DNA from: CAVSRC01 sp963732845
GTDB lineage: Bacteria > Pseudomonadota > Alphaproteobacteria > Rhizobiales > Kaistiaceae
DNA: 64,000 bases
Direction: 5' to 3'
NCBI GenBank assembly: GCA_963732845.1
Contig: CAVTBE010000011.1
Coordinates: 186,001 to 250,000, forward strand
The position numbers and the translations under genes are program-made. Every line of letters begins with the position of its first letter. The first letter of the stretch is position 1. The notes beneath the pieces were generated by a model. That model was not told the DNA's origin. It made no database searches and worked only from the letters and a program-made list of their open reading frames with translations. This document shows positions 27,786 through 37,755 of this stretch, piece after piece.

Positions 27786-29066
<1,281 letters not shown>

Positions 29067-29094
29067 GGACGAGGCGCCGAAGCGCCGCAATCTG

Positions 29095-29156
29095 CTCCCT
29101 TCCTCCCGCGGTGCGGCGAGGGTGGCCGGCGACAGCCGGCCGGGTGGGGGAGCTGC
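29095..29156. repeat. REP-type repeat unit (module A) between ispG and the next gene
   Basis: One copy of the module that reappears at 30648, 30847, 30970, 31159, 34310 and 34508: a C-rich start, GAGGGTGGCCGGCGACAGCC and a GGTGGGGG end. The palindrome GCCGGC-GACA-GCCGGC is included. Confidence 0.6.
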
Positions 29157-29171
29157 ACACAAGGAGCCGAT

Positions 29172-29498
29172 ATGGCGAGCAGTTCGAAAAGTGATGCCGA
29201 GGCGCGCTTCGCCAAGACCCAGGCGCGGCAGCGCGATGCGGCCAAGGCGATGAGCGACGCCGAAAGGGAGGCCAAGCGGGTCGACGACAACACCGCGCGG
29301 CTGAAGGCGCTGCGCCTGGCGCGCGACGCGGTTCTGGCGGAAGAGGCGGCCGTCGTCGCCGAGGACAAGGCTGCCGCGGTCGAAGCCAAGGCCGTCGCCA
29401 AGGCGGCGAAGGTTTCCGCCAGGGCGGCCAAGGGTGAGGCCAAGGCGGCCAGGGCGGCGAAGAAGGCCGCCGGCAAGCCCGAGGCGAAAACGAAATAG
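29172..29498 (+). CDS. Ala/Lys-rich coiled-coil hypothetical protein
   Basis: A 108-residue, highly charged helical protein with no cysteine or membrane segment. Residues 1-60 (KSDAEARFAKTQARQRDAAK, TARLKALRLARDAV) form a coiled coil, and 60-108 are alanine and lysine repeats (AKAAKVSARAAKGEAKAARA). Proteins of this pattern are common in Rhizobiales without known function. The start at 29172 follows AAGGAGCC. Possibly a nucleoid or cell-envelope associated protein; not more than a guess. Confidence 0.6.
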   Translation: MASSSKSDAEARFAKTQARQRDAAKAMSDAEREAKRVDDNTARLKALRLARDAVLAEEAAVVAEDKAAAVEAKAVAKAAKVSARAAKGEAKAARAAKKAAGKPEAKTK

Positions 29499-29506
29499 CC
29501 GCCCGC

Positions 29507-30421
29507 CTATGGCTTCTCCCCGCTGGCGCCCGGCGCCTGCCCCTGGGTCAGGTTCGTGGTCAGCGCCGTCAGCCCGGCAATGCCGCCCAGTTGCATCGAT
29601 TCGACCGCCGTGCTCGGCACGATGACGATCGTGGCGTTGTCGCGCTTCAGCCCTTCGTAGAGCATGTTCATGGCGCGCAGGTGGAACGCGGTCGGATTGC
29701 CGGCGTAGGTCTTCGCTGCCTCGCCGAATTTCTCCGCCACCTGGCGCTCCGAATCGCCCAGGATGACGCGCGCCTGGCGCTCGCGCTCGGCCTGCGCCTG
29801 CATCGACATGGCGTCCTCCAGCCCTGCCGGGATGAGCACGTCCTTGACCTCGACGGACTGGACGGTGATCCCCCACGGCTCGGTGCGCACGTCGATGATC
29901 TTCTGCAGTTCCGCGCTGATCTTCTCGCGGCCCTCCAGCATGTCGGAGAGCATGGTCTTGCCGATGACGTCGCGCAGCGCCGTCTGCGCCGCCCAGTTGA
30001 TGGCGCTGGTGTAATCGGCGACGTCGAGCGCCGCCTTCTTCGGGTCGATCACCTTCCAGAACAGCACGGCGTCGACGTCGACCGGCACGGTGTCCTTGGT
30101 CAGCGTCTTTTCCGCCTTGAAGGCGCTGGTGATGACGCGGGTGTCGATCCAGTAGGCGACGGCCTCGATGATCGGGATGATGAAGAACAGCCCCGGTCCT
30201 TCCAGCGCGCGGAAGCGGCCGAGCCTCAGCACCACCACCCGCTCCCACTGGTTGGCCACCTTGGTGGCATAGGAGGCGGTATAGGCGAGGAGGACGGTGA
30301 CGATGACGATGGCGACGCTGCCGCCGGTGCGTTCGGGCGCGTAGGCCGACCAGGCGATGAAGAGGCCGACGACGAGAATAACCAGGAAGATCAGTGTCGG
30401 CAGGGCGTTGGATTTGCGCAT
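29507..30421 (-). CDS. SPFH/stomatin-like (slipin) membrane protein
   Basis: A 304-residue stomatin/prohibitin/flotillin domain protein that assembles in membrane microdomains and usually works with an NfeD partner. Two hydrophobic segments lie at about 7-24 and 35-50, then the SPFH domain (NQWERVVVLRLGRFRALEG, EGPGLFFIIP) to about 215 and a coiled coil (AQAERERQARVILGDSE). No NfeD gene is next to it. Start ATG 30421 follows AAGGAG; the frame open to 30889 runs through repeats and is not coding. Confidence 0.88.
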   Translation of the reverse strand: MRKSNALPTLIFLVILVVGLFIAWSAYAPERTGGSVAIVIVTVLLAYTASYATKVANQWERVVVLRLGRFRALEGPGLFFIIPIIEAVAYWIDTRVITSAFKAEKTLTKDTVPVDVDAVLFWKVIDPKKAALDVADYTSAINWAAQTALRDVIGKTMLSDMLEGREKISAELQKIIDVRTEPWGITVQSVEVKDVLIPAGLEDAMSMQAQAERERQARVILGDSERQVAEKFGEAAKTYAGNPTAFHLRAMNMLYEGLKRDNATIVIVPSTAVESMQLGGIAGLTALTTNLTQGQAPGASGEKP

Positions 30422-31427
30422 GGCGATTCTCCTTGAGGCGCGCGCCGCTGCCGGCCGCAGAGGAGTGCGGCCGCCGGCGCAGCCGAAATCTTTGTGTCGC
30501 CCCTGGAGTGCCGGTGACGCCGAGGACGCGCTCGCTCGCGCGTTGCCTCGATTGCCGGCTTGGCGAGAGTGTTCCTTTGTCCGGCGCCTGGCAAGCGCGG
30601 CGAGGGGGGGCATGGAGCCGGCGAAGGGCAGGGCATTGCCACAGGCACCCTCCCTCCCCCACGAAGTGCGGGGAGGGTGGCTCGGCCAAGGGCCGAGCCG
30701 GGTGGGGGAAGGCCCCAAGCGCCCGACTTTCCGTTCGTTCCCGCGGAGGCGGGAACCCAGGGCGGAATCACCGAGCGGCATGTCCTGCCTGGATGCCCGG
30801 TCGGAGCCGGGCATGAACGGCGTTTGTTGCGAGGTCATGCCGCTTGCCCCTCCCTCCCTCCCCCGCAGCGGGGAGGGTGGCGAGGCCAAAGGCCGAGCCG
30901 GGTGGGGGGTCGTTGGTCAGCGCCCGTTACGGGTCAAAGGCCGTGGAGCAGGGCAGGGCGGCGCCCCTTGCTCCCTCCCTCCCCCGCAGCGGGGAGGGTG
31001 GCCGGCGATAGCCGGCCGGGTGGGGGGCCAAGCACCTGACTTTCCGTTCGTTCCCGCGACGGCGGGAACCCAGGGTGGAATCACCGAGTGGTATGTCCTG
31101 TCTGGATGCCCGGTCGGAGCCGGGCATGAACGGTGTTTGTTGCGAGGTCGTGCCACTTGCTCCCTCCCTCCCCCGCGAAGCGCGGGGAGGGTGGCGCGGC
31201 CAAAGGCCGAGCCGGGTGGGGGCCAAGCACCTGACTTTCCGTTCGTTCCCGCGACGGCGGGAACCCAAGGCGGAATCACCGAGTGGCATCTCTCGCCTAG
31301 ATGCTGGGCCTCTCCGCTCGCGCCAAAATAGAAGGCGCAACGGGCCGCGGCGGGCGCAACTAGCGTTTGCAAAGGCCCACGCGTACGCCTAGCGTTTCCG
31401 GTGTAGCTAACGGTCGGGGGGTACGGG
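30422..31427. repeat. array of composite REP-type repeats upstream of the SIR2 gene
   Basis: No gene is supported here. Module A copies start near 30648, 30847, 30970 and 31159 (CTCCCCC, then GGGGAGGGTGGC, GGCCGAGCCGGGTGGGGG). Module B, about 120 bp, follows three of them (30720-30840, 31030-31155, 31225-31303), with hairpins GTTCCCGC-GACG-GCGGGAAC and ATGCCCGG-TCGGA-GCCGGGCAT. The last B copy is broken at about 31303, where the sequence turns unique and then AT-rich from about 31430. Open frames crossing the array are artefacts of the repeats. Confidence 0.8.
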
Positions 31428-33725
31428 ATGAAAATCGAACATGAACCGACGTTCCGCGCAGCGCTCGGAAATGGGATGAATTTCTTCGTGGGGGCGGGCT
31501 TTCCTATCTTGGCGCGCTCGAATCACGGAGGAGCGCTTCCGCTAGGTGAGGCTCTTAAGATCGAGTTATGTCGAAATTTCCTTCGACCTGATTTAGAAAG
31601 CCTTAGCCTACCCCGTACATACGATGTATTGTCTAGGCATCATCCGCAGGAGGTTGTTCAATTCTTAAATTCTCGCCTCGACGTTGCGGAATATGATCCG
31701 AGATACGACGCTATTAGTTCATTGCCGTTCACTTCTATTATTACCACAAATATCGATAATCTAGTCCACCGTATATATAGTCATCACTCAATAAAATATG
31801 TGAACGACATGGTCATAGGAGGGTCGTCGTTTAAGACGACTGATGCCGTTGATTATATTCCCTTGCACGGATGTATAACACATGGCGACGGAAATTTTAC
31901 GTTCGGGGCGATGGACCTTGCGTCAGCATTCGCTCGAGATCCGGATCGCTTTCATTTTCTTACCGAGCGACTACAAAAGCTGCCAACTCTATTCTGGGGA
32001 TACGCAATGGAGGATGCTGGGGCTCTCCAATCGCTTGACCGGCGGACAATTCAAAATCGAGAGCATCAGCAAAAATGGATCCAATTGCGTAATCCCACGC
32101 CACCGGAATTCGAGTATTTTTCCGAACTAGGCTTTTCGCTAATAATTTCAGAAACTGACGAATTGCTTGTTTATCTCAACACGGTTGTCGGTTCAGTAGC
32201 CCGTGCTACTCATTCATCTATCTATAAATTTGAACGGGTTCCTCAATTAGCCGATGTCAAGTCACGACCGCTGCCTGATTTTTACCTCGGGGCCCCGCCT
32301 GTGTGGCACGACGTTTTGACTAATCGTATACCTCGATTAGCCGCGTTTAGAAATTGCGAAGATTTGATAAATGGCGATCAGCACGTATTTATTACAGGTA
32401 TCCCTCAATCAGGAAAAACAACACTATTGATGCAACGCGTTCGCGAACGTCAGTGGAGAGAAGCTGGTGCTCGAAGCTGTGGATGCAGGCAAGGCTAGAT
32501 CGCTTATTTCCAGATTGCACGGCGCGCGTGCTATTCTGTTCCTTGATGATGCTTCTAATTCTGCTGATGTTCTGAATATATTTACAGAGCAGGCAAACGT
32601 TATCGTTGTTGCAGCGGACCGTCACTTTAATATCGAGACCGCTACACATTTATTCGACCGATCGAAATTTGATATTCAAGATATTAGTGACCTATCTGAC
32701 GATGATGTTCGAGAAATTTATAATTCAATACCGCAACATATAAGGCAAAGGCAATTGTCTATTCCTAAAATGGTAGGAGGACGAAGCCCTTCTCTATATG
32801 AATTGAATTCTGCAAACACCCATGAATTGAAACTGGCAGAACGTTTTGCGCAGGGCGTGCACCAAATGGAGGAGAGAGATGAAGAAGCTCATGATCTATT
32901 TGTCATGATGTGTTATGTTCACAGCTGTCGTACTCCTGTGTCGTTTGATATGGCATGGGCTTTCCAAGAAGTCGGGCACTATACAGAAGTATATGGCCAG
33001 ATAGAAAAGCTGGGTGCGTTGCTATCTGAGTACGGTCCAGGTGGGGCAGCTATTTTGGATGACGCTCAAGATTATTACAATCCCAGATCTGTTTATGTCG
33101 CTGAGGCCGTGCTTGCTTCTTGCAGTTCGCGGGCGTTTAGGCGGGTGTTTAGTAGATTTCATAGGAACGTATCGAGCTACCGAATAGCACAATTCGAGGT
33201 ATTTAGACGTTTTGGCTATGATGCAAGCTTCGCAAAACGGGCGTTTCCGGAGTGGGAGGACGGAATAAAATTTTACGACGATTTTTTGAAAGAGATGGGA
33301 GCTACTATTTGCTACAGCAAAAGGCAATTTATCTTTCGAAGCTCAAAAGATATAAAGAAGCCTTTGTGACTATAGATGATGCGCTGACTTTAAGTGGCGG
33401 ACGAATTCCAACTATTAGACATACGCACGCAGAGATACTTTTTGATGCAAACATTAATTTGGCTCATTCAGGAAAGGGGGCGCGCGACGAGCTAAGGCGT
33501 AGTCTAAAGATCCTTGAGGAATGCCGGCGGTACGATAGGAGGAAGGCCTATCACGCGTTTAAGTTCGCCGAAGAGGCGTGCAAATATTTTGATGCTTACG
33601 GGAGCTCTGAGGCTCGAGACTATCTTAAGCAGGCGGAAAGCTGGTTAGAAGAGGAATTGGCGAATCCGTTCGCAAAGCGGAGAGCCAGAGGCTATTTGCG
33701 CGAGGTGAAGAAGCGGCTCGATTAG
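31428..33725 (+). pseudogene. SIR2-like domain / P-loop NTPase / helical-repeat protein, twice frameshifted
   Basis: Predicted NAD-linked defence sensor. N-terminal SIR2-like domain (1-255): GAG at 22-24, TTNID at 106-110, LHG at 146-148 and GYAMED at 191-196, the NAD-pocket and catalytic Asn/His motifs. Then a STAND-type NTPase with Walker A GIPQSGKTT (324-332) and Walker B-like AILFLDDA, then a helical tail with a TPR-like YLLQQKAIYLSKLKRYKEAF. As written the frame stops near 32498, re-opens at 32467 and shifts again near 33290. Removing one C at about 32436-32442 and adding one A at 33288-33290 joins everything into about 765 residues. This is the layout of SIR2-STAND (Avs5-like) anti-phage proteins. 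It is AT-rich and foreign in base use. Confidence 0.72.
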
Positions 33726-33753
33726 AGTTGGTGTTAGAAAGATAGCGTTGCAG

Positions 33754-34173
33754 ATGTGCGCGGAAGCTTGGCCCAAAACTCCTTTCCACCTCGACCACCA
33801 AGCCATTCACGTTCGCGATCTGGACGCGAGCGTGCGCTTCTACAACGAGATCCTCGGCCTCAACGAGGTCGAGAACCCGATGGGCAACCGGCCGATCCGC
33901 TGGTTCGCGCTCTCCCCCGGCGTCAACCTGCATCTGGTCGGTGGCAACACGAGCCGACAAGCCGAGCGCGGCATCGGCACCCATCTGGCGCTGTCCGCCG
34001 CCGATTTCGATCGTCTGGTCGCGCGGCTTGAGGCGGCGGGCGTCACCTTCGGCTCCATGCCCGGCCGTCCGCCCGGCAAGGTCACCACGCGGCCGGATGG
34101 CGTGCGCCAGTGCTTCGTTGAAGACCCCGACGGCTTCTGGATCGAGATCAACGACGCGCCCCCGCGCGGGTGA
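33754..34173 (+). CDS. VOC-family (glyoxalase-fold) protein
   Basis: A 139-residue vicinal-oxygen-chelate protein. Paired beta-alpha-beta-beta-beta modules: FHLDHQAIHVRDLDASVRFY (about 12-31) gives the first metal His, GTHLALSAADF the second, and the Glu ligand is in VEDPDGFWIEIND near the end. Members include glyoxalase I, dioxygenases and antibiotic-resistance proteins; no subfamily is certain. The gene is GC-rich, so it belongs to the host genome, and starts right after the AT-rich insert. Start ATG 33754; TTG 33748 is alternative. Confidence 0.8.
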   Translation: MCAEAWPKTPFHLDHQAIHVRDLDASVRFYNEILGLNEVENPMGNRPIRWFALSPGVNLHLVGGNTSRQAERGIGTHLALSAADFDRLVARLEAAGVTFGSMPGRPPGKVTTRPDGVRQCFVEDPDGFWIEINDAPPRG

Positions 34174-34598
34174 GCAAGAGGCGAGGAGCGCCGCAGGCGC
34201 GACCGGGGAGGCAGGGGGCCTCACCCCCACCCGAAATTTGCTTCGCTGGCGCTTCGCAAATTTCGACCTCCCCGCAAGGTGGAGGTTGGGTGCGAGCGGC
34301 GCCGCATACGCCTTCCCTCCCCCGAAGCGGGGAGGGCGGCCGGCGTAGCCGGCCGGGTGGGGGGAAGGTCCTAAGCGCCTGACTTTCGTTCGTTCCCGCG
34401 ACGGCGGGAACCCAGGGTGGAATCACCGAGTGGCATATCCTGCCTGGATGCCCGATCGGAGCCGGGCATGAACGGCGTTTGTTGCGAGGTCATGCCACTT
34501 GCCACTTGCTTCCCTCCCTCCCCCGCGCAGCGTGGGGAGGGTGGCGAGGCCGAAGGCCGTGCCGGGTGGGGGCAAAAAGAAAGTTATCCCCGGTGCCT
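34174..34598. repeat. composite REP-type repeats downstream of the SIR2 insert
   Basis: Contains a GCGAGGAGCGCCGCAGGCGC unit (34185) related to those before ispG, a hairpin CGAAATTTGC / GCAAATTTCG (34233-34270), module A copies at 34310-34362 and 34508-34571 and a module B copy at 34372-34497. These are the same A and B modules found at 30648-31303, in the same orientation, so the SIR2 and VOC genes lie between direct copies of the array. No gene is supported here. Confidence 0.8.
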
Positions 34599-34860
34599 GA
34601 ACCGCCCTCATATTGGTTGGCATCCTCGCTCAAGAGGGGCGCCGACCGGTGGCGACCTTAGGTGGAGCGGGGTGCGGTGCCCCCGCGCTCCGGATTCGCA
34701 GTCCGGCCCTCGGGGCGTTCCCGGCGGGACCGTCGGCACTACGACCGGCTGCCCTCAGGGCCTAAGCTCTTTTCTCCCGAGGAAAGGGTGCAGAGCTCGC
34801 CGGGAGACGGAGAAAAATCGCCGCGGCGGGCGTTCGGTGAGCGCCCCCTTTTTCGCGGAG
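34599..34860 (+). other. hairpin-rich intergenic segment ending in a terminator-like stem
   Basis: GC-rich sequence with several predicted hairpins: GGAGCGGGG with CCCCCGCGCTCC (about 34662-34692), CCGGA-TTCGCAG-TCCGG (34688-34706), and GGGCGTTC-GGT-GAGCGCCC (34828-34846) followed by CCTTTTT. This could be a structured RNA gene on the + strand, a leader, or another dispersed element; I cannot match it to a known RNA family (it lacks the conserved cores of RNase P RNA, tmRNA and SRP RNA). Open frames crossing it have no coding character. From 34861 to 35073 nothing is seen. Confidence 0.3.
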
Positions 34861-35073
34861 TAACCGCACGGCATTCGCCGGGCGCCCGCCATCCCCTCGT
34901 CTCCGACAAGAGGCGAGGACGGCCGAAGGCCGGACAGGGACGAAAGAAGTGTTCATAGCTCGGAGCCAATCGCTCGCGAGAACGGAGCGGTCTGCTTGAT
35001 TGTCGTCCCCACGAAAGTGGCGACCCAGGAGCCGTTGACGCGCGCCGGCTCAGCTGCCGGCGCCTGCGTTTAG

Positions 35074-35976
35074 CTATCCCCGTGCCGCGACGAAGCGGGC
35101 GGCGTGGCGCAGCATGTCGGCGCGCGAGCCGAACGGGCGCAGGATGGTCAGCGCCTGGTTGACCGCCTCGTCGAGGAGCCGCATGGCGCCGTCGACGCCG
35201 TGGACGGCGACCAGCGTCGCCTTGCCGCGGGCGGCGTCCTTGGCAGTGGCCTTGCCGGCCGCCTCGGCGCTCGCCGTGGCGTCGATGAGGTCGTCGGCAA
35301 GCTGGAAGGCGAGGCCGAGCGCGCTGCCGAATGCGGCAAGCCCCTGGCGCTCGCTTGGGTTCGCGCGGCCGAGGATGGCGCCGGCCTCCGCCGCGTGGCG
35401 GAAGAGCGCGCCGGTCTTCATCGCCTGCATCAGGCGGATGTCGGCCTCGCCGCGGGCGGCGCCGCCGCCGGCCAGGTCGAGCATCTGGCCGCCGGCCATG
35501 CCGCCGAGGCCGGCCGCTGCCGCAAGGCTCGCGGTCAGTTCGGCGCGCACCGCCGGGTCCGGGTCGGTGGCCGGGTCGGAGAGGACGGCGAAGGCCAGGG
35601 TCAGCAGCGCGTCGCCGGCCAGGATCGCGGTCGCCTCGTCGAAGGCCTTGTGCACCGTCGGCCGCCCGCGGCGCAGGTCGTCGTCGTCCATGGCCGGCAG
35701 GTCGTCATGGACGAGCGAATAGCAGTGCACGCATTCGAGCGCCGCCGCCGCACCCAGCGCGTCGCTGGCGGCGCGGCCGAAGAGGCGGGCCGCCTCGATG
35801 ACGATGAAGGGGCGGAGCCGCTTGCCCCCGCCGAGCGCGGCATGGCGCATGGCGGAAAGCAGCCGCGGGGGCCGCGCGATCTCGCCGGCAAGCGGCTCGT
35901 CGGAGAGCAGCTTTTCCAGCACCGCCTCGGTCGCGTCCTGCGCCGCCTTCAGCCGATTTGTGAATTCGTCGCCCAT
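35074..35976 (-). CDS. ispA: farnesyl/geranylgeranyl diphosphate synthase
   Basis: Trans-prenyltransferase of 300 residues that condenses IPP with DMAPP/GPP. The first Asp-rich motif is LVHDDLPAMDDDDLRRG and the second is AFQLADDLIDAT; KRLRPF binds the diphosphate. Length and the short-chain first motif point to an IspA-type enzyme making C15 (or C20) product, feeding ubiquinone, hopanoid or carotenoid synthesis. The start is ATG 35976 behind GGGGGCC; the frame open to 36015 is not needed. Product chain length is inferred. Confidence 0.9.
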   Translation of the reverse strand: MGDEFTNRLKAAQDATEAVLEKLLSDEPLAGEIARPPRLLSAMRHAALGGGKRLRPFIVIEAARLFGRAASDALGAAAALECVHCYSLVHDDLPAMDDDDLRRGRPTVHKAFDEATAILAGDALLTLAFAVLSDPATDPDPAVRAELTASLAAAAGLGGMAGGQMLDLAGGGAARGEADIRLMQAMKTGALFRHAAEAGAILGRANPSERQGLAAFGSALGLAFQLADDLIDATASAEAAGKATAKDAARGKATLVAVHGVDGAMRLLDEAVNQALTILRPFGSRADMLRHAARFVAARG

Positions 35977-36082
35977 GATGGCCCCCGAATTGGTCCGAAA
36001 GCGGCGGTGGGTCAAGGCTCAGTATCGCCAATGGCGGTGCAGCCGATTGCACGCGGCTTGGCGCTCGGGCTATTCGGGACGG

Positions 36083-36808
36083 GTGGCGACGAAGCGCAAG
36101 AAGCGAGCAAAGAAGCCGGGCGGCAAGCGCGCCCTGCGCCTGCGCGTGCCGTGGCGGCCGATCGCAGCCGTCCTGCTTGCCCTGGTGCTGGTGCCGGTGG
36201 TGCTCACCCCGCTCTACCGGCTCGTCAACCCGGTCTCGACGCTGATGATCTGGGAGCGTGTCACCGCCGGGCCGATCGCGCGCGACTGGGTGTCCTTCGA
36301 CGCCATGTCGAAATGGATGGTCACCGCGGCCGTGGTCTCGGAGGACAGCCGCTATTGCGCCCATCACGGGGTCGACTGGCAGGCGCTCGGCAGCGTCATC
36401 GACACGGCGGGGGAGACCGACCGGCCGCGCGGCGCCTCGACCATTGCCATGCAGACGGCCAGGAACCTGTTCCTGTGGACCTCGCGCTCCTATGTCCGCA
36501 AGGCGCTGGAAATCCCGCTGGCGCTCTATGCCGATCTCGTGCTGGGCAAGCGCCGGCTGATCGAGATCTACCTCAATATCGCCGAATTCGGCCCCGGCAT
36601 TTTCGGGGTGGAAGCGGCGGCCCGGCACTATTTCGGCCGTTCCGCCAAGGGCTTGAGCCTGGACCAGGCGGCGCTTCTGGCCGCCACGCTGCCCAATCCT
36701 GCCGCCCGCGATCCGGCCCGTCCCTCACGGCTGCTTCAGGCGCTGGCGCGCACGGTTGCCGCCCGTGCCCGCATCGCCGGGCCCTATATCGATTGCCTCT
36801 ATCCGTGA
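36083..36808 (+). CDS. mtgA: monofunctional peptidoglycan transglycosylase
   Basis: GT51 glycosyltransferase polymerising lipid II into glycan strands. Length 241 residues, like other MtgA. A basic N-terminus (KRKKRAKKPGGKR) precedes one membrane helix (about 25-48); the catalytic domain has EDSRYCAHHGVDW with the catalytic Glu, RGASTIAMQTARN and LGKRRLIEIYLNIAEFG. There is no transpeptidase domain. It is divergent from ispA. Start is GTG 36083 after GGGAC, which places the helix at the expected distance. Confidence 0.92.
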   Translation: MATKRKKRAKKPGGKRALRLRVPWRPIAAVLLALVLVPVVLTPLYRLVNPVSTLMIWERVTAGPIARDWVSFDAMSKWMVTAAVVSEDSRYCAHHGVDWQALGSVIDTAGETDRPRGASTIAMQTARNLFLWTSRSYVRKALEIPLALYADLVLGKRRLIEIYLNIAEFGPGIFGVEAAARHYFGRSAKGLSLDQAALLAATLPNPAARDPARPSRLLQALARTVAARARIAGPYIDCLYP

Positions 36809-36865
36809 GCCCCGCTATATAGCGGCCCAACTTCCCGAATTTCCGAGTTGTTGCGAGGATTTCCC

Positions 36866-37051
36866 ATGGCAGTTCCTAAGCGAAAAACGTCGCCCTCGAA
36901 GCGCGGCATGCGGCGCTCGGCCGACGCGCTCAAGAAGCCGGCCTATGTCGAGGACAAGGATTCCGGCGAGCTCCGCCGGCCGCACCATATCGACCTGAAG
37001 TCGGGCATGTATCGCGGCCGTCAGGTGCTGGAGCCGAAGAGCGAGGCCTGA
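36866..37051 (+). CDS. rpmF: ribosomal protein bL32
   Basis: A 61-residue large-subunit ribosomal protein. The N-terminus MAVPKRKTSPSKRGMRRS and the basic body match L32. Like other alphaproteobacterial copies it lacks the zinc-ribbon cysteines. It ends with a strong terminator at 37085. It follows mtgA by 57 bases and may use its own promoter in the GC-poor gap. Confidence 0.97.
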   Translation: MAVPKRKTSPSKRGMRRSADALKKPAYVEDKDSGELRRPHHIDLKSGMYRGRQVLEPKSEA

Positions 37052-37084
37052 AGGCCGCGTTGGCTTCCGTCGCAGGCATCACGG

Positions 37085-37110
37085 AAAGGCCGGCGTCTGC
37101 CGGCCTTTTT
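37085..37110 (+). terminator. rho-independent terminator after rpmF
   Basis: Stem AAAGGCCGGC / GCCGGCCTTT with loop GTCT, followed by TT. Lies 34 bases after the rpmF stop. Confidence 0.85.
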
Positions 37111-37176
37111 CGTCATGCCGTCCCGCGCCCGTAGTGTATGATCTCGTGAGATCCGTTCAGCGGGGGGTAGCCGATC

Positions 37177-37593
37177 ATGGCCTGGACCGTCTTCGTCGTT
37201 CCGCTCACCATTCTTCCGTGGCTGGTGTTCAACGCCGTCGGTGCGCTCAATGGAACGGCGGCCTATGACAGCGCCATCTTCGACCTCACCATGGTGTCGG
37301 GCCAGGTGTGGGAGTTCACCTGGCGCGATCTGATGGTCGTCTTTGGCGTCGTGTGCCTGTTCGGCGAAGTGCTCAAATCGACCAACACCAGCTCGCGGGC
37401 GATCGTCAATCACATCCTTTCGACGCTGGTGTTCATCGCCTATCTGATCGAGTTCATCGTGGTCGGGTTCGCCGCCCAGTCGGTCTTCTTCATCCTGACG
37501 ATCCTGGCGCTGTTCGACGTCCTGGCCGGCCTCACCATCTCGATCAAGGCGGCGCGGCGCGATCTCGCCGTCGGCCATAGCGACAGCCTGTGA
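37177..37593 (+). CDS. four-helix inner-membrane hypothetical protein
   Basis: A 138-residue membrane protein with helices at about 3-22, 50-64, 78-98 and 103-122 and a short cytosolic tail. The first loop (NGTAAYDSAIFDLTMVSGQV) sits on the opposite face. No motif points to a function. Monocistronic, between rpmF and the EAL gene. A CtrA-box-like site lies just past its stop at 37596-37611, more likely serving the next gene. Confidence 0.72.
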   Translation: MAWTVFVVPLTILPWLVFNAVGALNGTAAYDSAIFDLTMVSGQVWEFTWRDLMVVFGVVCLFGEVLKSTNTSSRAIVNHILSTLVFIAYLIEFIVVGFAAQSVFFILTILALFDVLAGLTISIKAARRDLAVGHSDSL

Positions 37594-37595
37594 GG

Positions 37596-37611
37596 TTAAC
37601 CTTCCGCTAAC
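37596..37611. promoter_or_regulatory. CtrA-box-like site upstream of the EAL gene
   Basis: TTAA (37596-37599), seven bases CCTTCCG, then CTAAC: a TTAA-N7-(T/C)TAAC site. It lies about 145 bases before the GTG start at 37756. The flanking word GGTTAACCTTCCG resembles GGTTAAGCTTCCG at 25510. Confidence 0.4.
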
Positions 37612-37755
37612 CGATCGGCGGAAATGGGCGGCAACAGGCGGGCGCCAGCGGCTAGGTTCTTGGCGCTTCCTTAAGGCCCGCTCTGGCATTGTACCGGCCT
37701 TGACCCGGTCCAGTCGGATGGCGGGGCATTCGCGCTGGCGTTCAGAGGACAATCC

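Noticed and set aside
30648..31303. CRISPR array
   Set aside because: Units are long palindromic modules of 55 to 120 bp with unequal spacing, not short direct repeats with unique 30-base spacers; no cas genes.
30357..31331. Long open frames through the repeats
   Set aside because: They follow the periodic REP modules (repeated PSLPR and FRSFPRRREP words) and have no gene signals.
34739..34969. Arg-rich frames over the hairpin segment
   Set aside because: No ribosome site, no domain, and the sequence is hairpin-dominated.
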